DNA from: Bimastos eiseni
Lineage: Eukaryota; Annelida; Clitellata; Crassiclitellata; Lumbricidae
Assembly (NCBI GenBank): GCA_959347315.1
Contig: OY365808.1
Span: forward strand, 1,792,107 to 1,856,106
Direction of reading: 5' to 3'
DNA: 64,000 nucleotides
The notes beneath the pieces were generated by a model. It ran no database searches. It worked only from the letters and a program-made list of their open reading frames with translations, and was not told the origin of the DNA. A program made the position numbers and the translations under genes. Below are positions 32,487 through 42,400 of the stretch, one piece after another. Positions within the stretch are counted from its first letter, which is position 1. Each line of letters begins with the position of its first letter.

Positions 32487-33672
32487 TTAGAGATAATTAT
32501 TATTATGCTAAAACCGTTGTCTGGGTGGTCAGGCCTCGTCTTATGGGTTAAGGGGAAGGTGCCCTGGAAGGCCACAAGATTATAGCTTTGAATACAGATA
32601 GATAAACGCTGGAAAAGAAAAGAAGCCTCGCGCTTATCACCACTAATGGCAGAGATGCGAACCCCAATTGCGTTAATAAGATCAGTAGCGGAAAGGTTCA
32701 GCGGGCCCATGGTCTCATTGGCTACTTGCTGGAAAATGTGCGTGACCGGGAGCCCTGCATACTTCAAGGTCTTGCGGTCCGCCGCCTGCACCGACGCGGA
32801 ACCGGTCCAGGGCGCAATGTAGGAGGCAGCACAGGTGTGTACTATCGTGGCGTCCCAAGCTAAGTATTTACCGCCCGACCAGGGAATCAGAGTTGCACCA
32901 TCGGGCCTTTTACCGTCCGACCTGAGGAGTCCGGCAGGCTCCTTTATGCTTGGGATCTCGACTTGGAGGAGGGCCCGCAAGAGGATGTGGTTGACAGCGT
33001 GGTGACACAAGGAGCGATCCTGGGCCCTCTTACACGCAAATCCGTGATGACCCTCCGGGCCCACAACCTCACCGCACTGGCAGCTATGAGGGCCACATAT
33101 GGCCAGGCCCAATCTCAGGCCTACCGCCACCCTAACTGCTTCGTTGTCGAGGACAAGGCTGCATGCCGCAATGGGCAGAGCCGTGAGCCAATCGGCAGAA
33201 TGGGGGCTGCATGCCGCATCCAGTCTTGCATGCTCGACAAGCCCAACGGCACCGCGGCGGATCGTAGCCTTATCCTCATCGACAAGTGGACGGTCCCAGA
33301 TGCTCTGCTTTATTGGTTCGGGTTGCAATATCTTGGGCAGGGAATGGCGCCGTGCCTGCTTCAGGACGCCTCTGAAATCGTCCATAGACACATCAACTTC
33401 AGTCAGGATGGCGGACTGCAGGTCGAGGGTCGATGCGGCTGAGGTCAAATAGGCAGAAGAAGCCAGCGAAACGACCCTACGAACACCGAGTCCGCCGTCC
33501 CTTATTGGGAGTGATGCTTGTACCGACTGCAGATCGTTAAGAGTGCAGTTAACTATGGATTCCAAACCGAACCTCTGTATTCCGTCGAATGTTTCGAGGG
33601 TGGGATGACCATAGCAGGAGGAACATCTGAGGAGGTAGCCGACCTTTGAGGCGCCGAAGGACGAGCGTTATT
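32487..33672 (-). pseudogene. LINE C-terminal remnant with restriction-like endonuclease
   Basis: A long minus-strand frame. Order of motifs: GYLLRCSSCYGHPTLE near the 5' side (above 33590), SLPIRDGGLGVRRVVSLASS, a C/C/H/C-type knuckle in SCQCGEVVGPEGHHGFACKR (about residues 165-185 of the main frame), then KRPDGATLIPW, YLAWDATIVHT and DRKTLKYAGL. The spaced P-D, D and K-x-x-K residues fit the PD-(D/E)XK restriction-like endonuclease at the C terminus of R2/NeSL-type LINEs. The homologous part ends near SYNLVAFQGTF (about 32550); the frame then runs into non-coding tail. The RT domain is missing and an (ATT)n microsatellite abuts the 5' break. It has few internal stops, so it is fairly young, but truncated and dead. 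Confidence 0.75.
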
Positions 33673-33690
33673 ATTATTATTATCGTTATA

Positions 33691-33756
<66 letters not shown>

Positions 33757-33916
33757 CATATATGTTTCACATTATGCTGTTATCGCCCATGATGAGCTAA
33801 TGGAGTGTTGGCAATGTCCCGAAGAGGCAGACTGCGTTCCCACGCTGAAGAACAACTGAGATACGTTGGAACAGAAATGACGTCTCCATTGGATCGTGGG
33901 TTGCAGCACTCGTTCG

Positions 33917-34001
<85 letters not shown>

Positions 34002-34049
34002 CATTATTATCATTATTATCATTTTTATTATTATTATTATTATTAATAC

Positions 34050-34089
<40 letters not shown>

Positions 34090-34092
34090 TAT
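33667..34092. repeat. ATT/ATA microsatellite cluster
   Basis: (ATT)n at about 33667-33755, 150 bp of single-copy-like sequence, then (ATA)n at 33920-33960 directly joined to (ATT)n to 34089. The junction makes a long inverted repeat able to fold. Long frames through it (poly-Ile, poly-Asn, poly-Tyr) are artefacts. Confidence 0.92.
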
Positions 34093-34466
34093 GAAACGCG
34101 CCAAAACAGAAAAGCAGAATTTCCAAATTTTCCTGCTTATTGTGTTAGAACAAAGTTCGCTTAAGGATGAAGATCTCAGTCCTCGTCTGAATTGTCGAAA
34201 TGAACAAAGTGTAACAAGTTATAAGATAATTATAGGGAGAGATATATCTTTTGTGGGATATTATTGAAATTCTGTCTTATGCAAACTAGTAACAGCAGCC
34301 AACGTTGTTTACGCATAGGAACGTGACGAGATCACGTGGAGTTGCCATTAAAATATGCCCTGCAGCAGCATAATGGCGAGCGTTATGTTAGAGGGTGGCT
34401 GCAGGGAGGACATAGTCAAGTCAGAAGGAGGTTAGAATTAATTTTGAAAACCAGCATAAAACAATT
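34093..34466. other. Non-coding stretch, possible first exon at 34373
   Basis: Mostly unassigned. ATG at 34373 opens MASVMLEGGCREDIVKSEG followed by a donor-like GGAG then GTTAGA at 34431 (58 nt, phase 1). The start context (ATAATGG) is acceptable. No second plus-strand exon was found, so this is only a candidate. Confidence 0.2.
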
Positions 34467-34474
34467 TATCTGTC

Positions 34475-34625
34475 CAGGGGCGCACAGATAGGGCGGTTCG
34501 GAGGCAAACGCCTCCAATTTCAGGTGGAGGGGACATTTTTGCGTCTTAGGGGTGAATATCGTGCCTTTCTCACACATGGGACCGGGAGGTGTGCCTCCAT
34601 CACTCAGGTGGGATTGACGCCCCTG
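34475..34625. mobile_element. hAT-like MITE with perfect 8-bp target duplication
   Basis: TATCTGTC (34467-34474), then CAGGGGCGCACAGATA ... GACGCCCCTG, then TATCTGTC (34626-34633). Short TIR CAGGGGCG and an exact 8-bp duplication are diagnostic of hAT insertion. The 151-bp length and lack of an ORF make it non-autonomous. The intact duplication suggests recent insertion. Confidence 0.9.
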
Positions 34626-34639
34626 TATCTGTCACCTCT

Positions 34640-36089
34640 CTTGTACTCTGCGACCTAACTCAGCTCTCTTTCTCTAATTCTACTCGTAAATGGCAAATTA
34701 CCAGGCTATTCTCCCTCTATCTTTAATGAGGAGGTGTATTGTAATGAAACCATATCTTCTCAGAAGTTGATGTTCCAATCTCCACCTAGTAGGTGGAAAC
34801 TGTTTTTATAATGTAGCTATTAATTAACTTTAACAGCATTCACAGTTTTCAAATGTTTCCTCTTTCTTTCAAAACACAGTAGTAACCAGAATTAATTAAT
34901 TAATTAAGTAATTAGTAACCAGAATTAAACTTTAACTCAATCATTTGCACGTTTATTATATACAAAGTTCAAATAGACTCGATCAGCAACTTAATATTTA
35001 CGCCACGCGTGCACAGCGTAAGTTTGTCCGGCCAACATTGAACAGTCCGGCCAACAGTCTGCCAAAAACCTGTTCAGGCAATAACGAATCATGCATAATG
35101 CTCGCAGAAAACACGTTTCATAGTATTTTTTATCTGTTTCTGTTGATAAATCATGGAAATAGTGTGCAACAAAAACTACGACGTCATGAGAGAGAGTCAA
35201 AGATGAAAGCCAACATAATTGTTCGGAATTGCGTTCATCGTCTTTCTGGTAATTTTGACGCTGGTGAGAAAAGTGGCGCCTCTAGCGAATTGATTGCAAA
35301 CGATAGATATTTAGACAAACAGGAACACAGTCTAAGATCTACTATCAACGATCTACAATGAGACACACATAGGAGAGCACGGAAAGACAGTGGCGCCTCT
35401 AGGGAATGAGACATGAGTCGTAATGTTGAATTGGACCATCAGATGAAGAGAGACAGAGAGGCAAACAGGCAGTAGGATGAACAGACAGACATAATATAGA
35501 GAGATACTTACAGACAGACGATGATACAAACAGACGGAGATACAGACAGACAGAGGGACAGACACAAACATACACAAACAGAGGTCATTGCCAGGCGGAT
35601 ATGACTGTTTGATTTGTAGCCATCTCGACCATGTTGCGATTGGCTCTCTTGTCGATCGGTTCTCGAAGGGTGGCTGGGATGTTTCCGTTCTGACCGGAGA
35701 CAGCGCCATCTGACGAGCGACGACGACTGTGGCCCTATCAACCAACCATCAGACATTTTTCCTGGCTGGAGTTGGTTGCGACTCTGAGCAGCTACTCTAA
35801 AAGGGCGCTATATAATTTTTTTAGTGAATGATTGAATTGATCACAGAGTCAATCAGCTTATCCCAAATTTAATAAATTGCTTTTATTGTTATTTAAATCA
35901 TGTGAATGTCATCTACTGTTCAACACTGATTAAACACCTTTAAATGCTTGATTATGATGATTATATATACATTTATTTATCTATATACATATATGCCTCC
36001 AGCCTGTACTTACGCATATCATCCTTGTTATGGATGCGTCGTTAAATAAATTAATATCCAGCTTGTGTTCAGAACTACTCCACTGGTCG
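34640..36089. other. Non-coding stretch with CAGA-like simple sequence and a LINE 3' end
   Basis: Purine-rich CAGA/GACA simple sequence at about 35445-35585. AAAAGGGCGCTATATAATTT at 35800-35820 is a CR1/L2-type 3' end, so some of 35600-35840 is LINE debris. AAACACCTTTAAATG near 35931 matches the inner right motif of composite copies A and B. Frames at 34945-35361 and 35353-35745 show no motif. Confidence 0.45.
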
Positions 36090-36180
36090 TACTGAGCCAG
36101 TGCCAGTCCCAAGCCTAGATAAAGGAGGAGGGCGACGCTAATGATCTTTGTTACCACACAGTGTCATTAAACTACAACTA
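36090..36180 (+). repeat. SINE-like short repeat, plus orientation (best copy)
   Basis: CCAGTGCCAGTCCCAAGCCT, then AGATAAAGGAGGAGGGCGAC, then GCTAATGATCTTTGTTACCA and CACAGTGTCATTAAACTACA. It faces the unit at 30985-31080, as the right arm of a possible third composite copy. Confidence 0.8.
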
Positions 36181-36336
36181 CATACCTATCTACCCACAAC
36201 TTCGCAAGAGACTTGCTCAAGTTACCTGTCTTAACTTACCTTGTCTCAACATTATTTCTTATTACTTACTTTTTCTTAACATAACTTCACATCAACCTCA
36301 TCAGACTAGATAATTATTCTGAATTTGTGGTCTTAC

Positions 36337-36390
36337 CTCAACATTTTCGTCAACTTTCTCTGACGACGGAATGGCAAATTTAGACTTTCC
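36337..36390 (-). CDS. Candidate internal exon, 18 codons
   Basis: Acceptor TTAATTTTTGCAG and donor GAG then GTAAGA frame 54 nt with no stop in phase 0: GKSKFAIPSSEKVDENVE. The phase agrees with direct joining to the membrane exon at 38.0-38.2 kb (which ends in phase 0). The peptide is hydrophilic. Both splice sites are strong by eye. No family is recognised from so short a piece. Confidence 0.45.
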
Positions 36391-36479
36391 CTGCAAAAAT
36401 TAACACTTATTAAAATAACAAAAGAAGAAGTGGAAGATAGGGTAGATGAACAACGAAAAGAGCAGGGCATAAAACAAAC

Positions 36480-36578
36480 CTTCCGATGAAGACAATCTGA
36501 TGCCTTTGGTTATAACAGGTACGATAATGGTTTCTTGATCTTTCATAACGGGATTTGGTCCAGGATCAAATAAATAGC
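36480..36578 (-). CDS. Candidate internal exon, 32 codons
   Basis: Acceptor TTATTATTAG and donor GGAAG then GTTTGT bound 99 nt that are open in one frame: YLFDPGPNPVMKDQETIIVP, then VITKGIRLSSSE. Phase 1 at both ends. Joined to the 36.34-kb exon it meets a stop after three residues, and joined to the 38.0-kb exon it is out of phase. It may be an alternative or terminal exon, or belong to another transcript. Confidence 0.35.
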
Positions 36579-37284
36579 CTAATAATAATATTTAACTTTG
36601 CTATTTACATATCTAACAAGTCATCTAAAATATCTCAGATTAATAGACGTGCATTTTCTTCGATTAGCTGTTTAATAAAGTCATCCGTTACTCAAACTCA
36701 GGTGATAAGAATTGTATACAATTTATTCGATCATTGTGAAAGGCATTTCAAAGCTATCATACACCTCTTCAATGATCTTCATCTCAAAGTGTATTTCAAC
36801 TTTCGTGAATTTTCGCACTAGGAGCACCTCCGCTCACTATTCCGAAGGCGCTCTATAAATCTTTGAATACAATATAAAACACCACGACAGCGATTTTTTT
36901 CTTTTATCGGTCATTATGTAGTGCTTCACAAAAATTGTAGTATTATCATTGTGGTTTTATCACTGCATCCGTTGTGTTATATCCACTGAAAAAGTCGAAA
37001 TCGACCAAGACAGCAATTAAGTGTAATTTAACATTTGAAACACAATTCTCTCTTAAGACACCTTAAAGACGTTTCGAATGAGGCCATATATTATACGACT
37101 AACAGCGTCAATACTATAGCTCATCAATCTCATTTTGAGAATTTAGATCACCATGGCGACTGTCAACTAACGCGTCAACACTCATTGGTATCATAAGATA
37201 TCGCTAAAATTTTGGAAATGAAGTAACTAACTTTAAACAACTAACTTGTGAATACCCTTTAATTCCGTATATCCTCACATTATA

Positions 37285-37505
37285 GTATTTCCAGTCCGAA
37301 ATCTGCATAAAAGAGGAGGGCGTAGCTGCTCATTACATCATATACTATTACCCAGTAACTAACTATGATAATCTAGGACCGCTTCTGAATTAATTAATAC
37401 ATGTACATCCACTGCTTCCAGTCTGGCAGTGCGAGTTCCAAGCCTGGATTATAAGGAGGGCGACGCTAATGATCTATGTTAGCACAGTGTCGTGAAACTG
37501 CAACG
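37285..37505 (+). repeat. Two SINE-like units, plus orientation
   Basis: A decayed unit at about 37288-37365 (CCAGTCCGAAATCTGCATAA, then AAGAGGAGGGCGTAGC) and a better one at 37424-37505 (GGCAGTGCGAGTTCCAAGCC, then AAGGAGGGCGACGCTAATGA, then CACAGTGTCGTGAAACTGCA). Both lie in the presumed intron between the 36.6 and 38.0 kb exons. Confidence 0.7.
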
Positions 37506-37548
37506 AGCCTAAACCTGAGTTAATGTTCAAGGTTCAATGCATGTTTTA

Positions 37549-37888
37549 ATGAATGAATGAGTGAATGAATAAAGAATGAATGAATGAATGAATGAATGAA
37601 CGAATGAATGAATGAATGAATGAATGAATGAATGAATGAACGAACGAACGAACGAACGAACGAATGAATGACTGAATGAATGATTGAATGAATGAATGAT
37701 TGAATGATTGATTGAATGAATGAATGATTTAATGATTTAATGAATGAATGAATGAATGAATGAACGAACGAACGAACGAATGAATGAATGACTGAATGAT
37801 TGAATAAATAAATAAATGAATGAATGAATGAATGAATAAAAGAATGAATGAATGATTGAATGAATGATTGAATGAATGAATGAATGGT
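37549..37888. repeat. GAAT tetranucleotide microsatellite
   Basis: About 340 bp of (GAAT)n with GAAC and GATT variant blocks. Intronic if the exons on either side belong to one gene. Minus-strand frames through it (poly HSFI) are artefacts. Confidence 0.95.
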
Positions 37889-38038
37889 TTGAATGTGACC
37901 ATATAAATACGGCGCCAGAGAGGTACATGTACTCTAACCCCTGCCATAGATACAAGCTCGGTCAACTTCAGACACTTTACGTTGGCATTGCAATGTCAAC
38001 AGTTGCCTTGGCACCCGTTGCCAGGGAACTGTACTCAC

Positions 38039-38224
38039 CATGGTGACTATGGCCAGTATAAAGACGACGTGTAGGCCGATGTAGGTGAGAGAGAGAACGA
38101 CGAGAGCCACAGTGTCAGCGGTCAGAGCGCTGGCCAGGCTGTGCGTGCTCATTATGAACGGAATGACGGCGTGCCATACACAGATACAGCAAAGTATCGC
38201 CATCGAACCAAGAATGTACTTGTC
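38039..38224 (-). CDS. Internal exon of a membrane protein, Cys-loop-channel-like M3-M4 region
   Basis: Acceptor TTTTTCTGCTTCAG and donor ATG then GTGAGTAC are close to consensus. The 186-nt exon is open in phase 0 and encodes 62 residues. DKYILGSMAILCCICVWHAV, then IPFIM is a membrane helix whose start resembles M3 of nicotinic receptors (GKYLLFTM). A short polar link (STHSLASALTAD) and a second helix (VALVVLSLTYIGLHVVFILA) follow. If it is a Cys-loop subunit, the M3-M4 loop is exceptionally short, because these loops usually run to tens or hundreds of residues. Another two-helix membrane family is possible. The 36.34-kb exon continues the frame. Confidence 0.6.
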
Positions 38225-38714
38225 CTGAAGCAGAAAAAGGCATCTATAGAGCGTCAAATATGTTGGAATTAGAGTGGAAATAAATTGAAAATTTATTATA
38301 AATAACCAAGGAATGTATTGAAAATATATTGGAAATGGATTGGAAATATATTGAAAATATATTGAAATATATAAGAAATACATTGGAAAAAATTCAGAAA
38401 TTTATGTTCTACTAATATTGTCAGTTCTAAAACGATAGAACAGACCTGGTACAGCCTACAACTACACACTACTTCACTACAACACTGCTCATGCCTTCGA
38501 CATTGCGTAATCATGACATCTGTCATATATAGATATTCATTTAATTTTTCATAGAGCGCCCTTTCATAGCGACCCCTCCAAAGCGCCCTTAATACACAAA
38601 TGTTTAATATCATCATTACATATTATATATATATATAAGATCCATTATTAGTTTCAATAAACGCAATGAATCCCGCTATCATAAAATACCAATTCGATAA
38701 CCACGCGCGCTAGC
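38225..38714. other. Presumed intron, AT-rich with iterated TGGAAATATATTG
   Basis: Around 38315-38395 short variants of TTGAAAATATATTGGAAATG are iterated. The frame at 38296-38616 on the minus strand reads through this and shows no motif. GAGCGCCCTTTCATAGCGAC near 38555 resembles a reversed CR1/L2 3' end. Confidence 0.4.
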
Positions 38715-38805
38715 CGTACTCTGGTAGGGCCAGTCTAAAGCATGGAGAACGGAGAAGGGCGACGTTAATCATCTTTTTTATGACATAGTATCGTTGAACT
38801 ATAGG
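38715..38805 (+). repeat. SINE-like short repeat, plus orientation
   Basis: AGGGCCAGTCTAAAGCATGG, then GAGAAGGGCGACGTTAATCA, then ATAGTATCGTTGAACTATAG. Diverged copy. Confidence 0.65.
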
Positions 38806-38893
38806 CCCAACAAAACAACTGCTCGTAGGTTGATATTGTTAAATAGGATGGGGCCTGGTTGCAATTAGACACCTTTTAGAAATTTAAACAGGG

Positions 38894-38895
<2 letters not shown>

Positions 38896-38952
<57 letters not shown>
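38896..38952. repeat. TA microsatellite
   Basis: Uninterrupted (TA)n of about 57 bp. Confidence 0.95.
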
Positions 38953-38955
<3 letters not shown>

Positions 38956-39132
38956 ACACCTTTATCCATTCATTATACACCTCTTTTATGTGCGACATTC
39001 GCCATATAATTAATGGTTGACGCGACCTGAATTTTAATATATCCGTCACTGGCTGTATACGAGGCAATATACGAGTATATGTTGACACCTATGTTTATGT
39101 TACAAACAGATAGTTTGACATGGACGTTATGA

Positions 39133-39288
39133 ATTTGTTTTGATGCTCGGTAAATAAAGATGGAAAAAAAACCTTCATGGGAAAAAAACTGAAATAAGAA
39201 AAGAACCGAAACGGTCAAAATAGAGCCTTCATGAAAAAAACAGAAGCTAAATGGCCACATGAATAAATCTTACATATGTATGTGTGTA

Positions 39289-39348
<60 letters not shown>

Positions 39349-39473
39349 TTATTCAATATGTATGTTTATATATGTAGGAATAAAATGTAATAATCATTTA
39401 TATGTTATGAAATAATGTCGAATATTGCTGTCTCAGCAACCAGTCATGCAGAAATGGAATCAATAACAGCCCA
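39133..39473 (+). mobile_element. LINE 3' UTR fragment flanking the satellite
   Basis: Collinear with 14040-14350 of LINE copy 3: TTTTGATGCTCGGTAAATAA, GGAAAAAAAACCTTCATGGG, AATAAGAAAAGAACCGA, CTAAATGGCCACATGAATAA, GTATGTTTATATATGTAGGA, TCGAATATTGCTGTCTCAGC, and finally GAAATGGAATCAATAACAGC before the repeat. The main difference is a (TA)n expansion at 39294-39345. This is a severely 5'-truncated insertion with no coding part. Confidence 0.9.
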
Positions 39474-42400
39474 AAAGGAAGAAAGAAAACAGAAAGATTA
39501 AAGAAAGAAAACAGAAAGACTAAAGAAAGAAAACAGAAAGACTAAAGAAAGAAAACAGAAAGACAAAAGAAAGAAAACAGAAAGACTAAAGAAAGAAAAC
39601 AGACAGACTAAAGAAAGAAAACAGAAAGACTAAAGAAAGAAAACAGACAGACTAAAGAAAGAAAACAGAAAGACTAAAGAAAGAAAACAGAAAGACTAAA
39701 GAAAGAAAACAGACAGACTAAAGAAAGAAAACAGAAAGACTAAAGAAAGAAAACAGAAAGACTAAAGAAAGAAAACAGAAAGACTAAAGAAAGAAAACAG
39801 ACAGACTAAAGAAAGAAAACAGACAGACTAAAGAAAGAAAACAGAAAGACTAAAGAAAGAAAACAGAAAGACTAAAGAAAGAAAACAGACAGACTAAAGA
39901 AAGAAAACAGACAGACTAAAGAAAGAAAACAGACAGACTAAAGAAAGAAACAGAAAGACTAAAGAAAGAAAACAGAAAGACTAAAGAAAGAAAACAGACA
40001 GACTAAAGAAAGAAAACAGACAGACTAAAGAAAGAAAACAGAAAGACTAAAGAAAGAAAACAGAAAGACTAAAGAAAGAAAACAGACAGACTAAAGAAAG
40101 AAAACAGAAAGACTAAAGAAAGAAAACAGAAAGACTAAAGAAAGAAAACAGAAAGACTAAAGAAAGAAAACAGACAGACTAAAGAAAGAAAACAGACAGA
40201 CTAAAGAAAGAAAACAGACAGACTAAAGAAAGAAACAGAAAGACTAAAGAAAGAAAACAGAAAGACTAAAGAAAGAAAACAGAAAGACTAAAGAAAGAAA
40301 ACAGAAAGACTAAAGAAAGAAAACAGACAGACTAAAGAAAGAAAACAGTAAGACTAAAGAAAGAAAACAGAAAGACTAAAGAAAGAAAACAGACAGACTA
40401 AAGAAAGAAAACAGAAAGACTAAAGAAAGAAAACAGAAAGACTAAAGAAAGAAAACAGAAAGATTAAAGAAAGAAAACAGAAAGACTAAAGAAAGAAAAC
40501 AGAAAGACTAAAGAAAGAAAACAGAAAGACAAAAGAAAGAAAACAGAAAGACTAAAGAAAGAAAACAGACAGACTAAAGAAAGAAAACAGAAAGACTAAA
40601 GAAAGAAAACAGACAGACTAAAGAAAGAAAACAGACAGACTAAAGAAAGAAAACAGAGCGACTAAAGAAAGAAACAGAAAGACTAAAGAAAGAAAACAGA
40701 AAGACTAAAGAAAGAAAACAGAAAGACTAAAGAAAGAAAACAGAAAGATTAAAGAAAGAAAACAGAAAGACTAAAGAAAGAAAACAGAAAGACTAAAGAA
40801 AGAAAACAGACAGACTAAAGAAAGAAAACAGACAGACTAAAGAAAGAAAACAGACAGACTAAAGAAAGAAAACAGAAAGACTAAAGAAAGAAAACAGAAA
40901 GACTAAAGAAAGAAAACAGAAAGACTAAAGAAAGAAAACAGACAGACTAAAGAAAGATAACAGAAAGACTAAAGAAAGAAAACAGAAAGACTAAAGAAAG
41001 AAAACAGACAGACTAAAGAAAGAAAACAGAGAGACTAAAGAAAGAAAACAGAAAGACTAAAGAAAGAAAACAGAAAGACTAAAGAAAGAAAACAGAAAGA
41101 CTAAAGAAAGAAAACAGACAGACTAAAGAAAGAAAACAGACAGACTAAAGAAAGAAAACAGAAAGACTAAAGAAAGAAAACAGAAAGACTAAAGAAAGAA
41201 AACAGAAAGACTAAAGAAAGAAAACAGAAAGACTAAAGAAAGAAAACAGAAAGACTAAAGAAAGAAAACAGACAGATTAAAGAAAGAAAACAGAAAGACT
41301 AAAGAAAGAAAACAGAAAGACTAAAGAAAGAAAACAGAAAGACAAAAGAAAGAAAACAGAAAGACTAAAGAAAGAAAACAGACAGACTAAAGAAAGAAAA
41401 CAGAAAGACTAAAGAAAGAAAACAGAAAGACAAAAGAAAGAAAACAGAAAGACTAAAGAAAGAAAACAGACAGACTAAAGAAAGAAAACAGAAAGACTAA
41501 AGAAAGAAAACAGACAGACTAAAGAAAGAAAACAGACAGACTAAAGAAAGAAAACAGACAGACTAAAGAAAGAAAACAGAGAGACTAAAGAAAGAAACAG
41601 AAAGACTAAAGAAAGAAAACAGAAAGACTAAAGAAAGAAAACAGAAAGACTAAAGAAAGAAAACAGAGAGACTAAAGAAAGAAAACAGAAAGACAAAAGA
41701 AAGAAAACAGAAAGACTAAAGAAAGAAAACAGACAGACTAAAGAAAGAAAACAGAAAGACTAAAGAAAGAAAACAGACAGACTAAAGAAAGAAAACAGAA
41801 AGACTAAAGAAAGAAAACAGACAGACTAAAGAAAGAAAACAGAAAGACTAAAGAAAGAAAACAGACAGACTAAAGAAAGAAAACAGAAAGACTAAAGAAA
41901 GAAAACAGAAAGACAAAAGAAAGAAAACAGAAAGACTAAAGAAAGAAAACAGACAGACTAAAGAAAGAAAACAGAAAGACTAAAGAAAGAAAACAGACAG
42001 ACTAAAGAAAGAAAACAGACAGACTAAAGAAAGAAAACAGACAGACTAAAGAAAGAAAACAGACAGACTAAAGAAAGAAAACAGACAGACTAAAGAAAGA
42101 AAACAGACAGACTAAAGAAAGAAAACAGAGAGACTAAAGAAAGAAACAGAAAGACTAAAGAAAGAAAACAGAAAGACTAAAGAAAGAAAACAGAAAGACT
42201 AAAGAAAGAAAACAGAAAGATTAAAGAAAGAAAACAGAAAGACTAAAGAAAGAAAACAGAAAGACTAAAGAAAGAAAACAGACAGACTAAAGAAAGAAAA
42301 CAGAAAGACTAAAGAAAGAAAACAGACAGACTAAAGAAAGAAAACAGAAAGACTAAAGAAAGAAAACAGAAAGACTAAAGAAAGAAAACAGAAAGACTAA

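Noticed and set aside
32963..33452. Plus-strand frames of 117-159 codons
   Set aside because: Antisense shadows of the restriction-like-endonuclease LINE; no motif of their own.
33549..34164. Long frames rich in Ile, Asn or Tyr on both strands
   Set aside because: They are translations of (ATT)n and (ATA)n microsatellites and have no coding signal.
37729..37965. Minus-strand frames with repeated HSFI/SFIH
   Set aside because: Produced by the (GAAT)n microsatellite.
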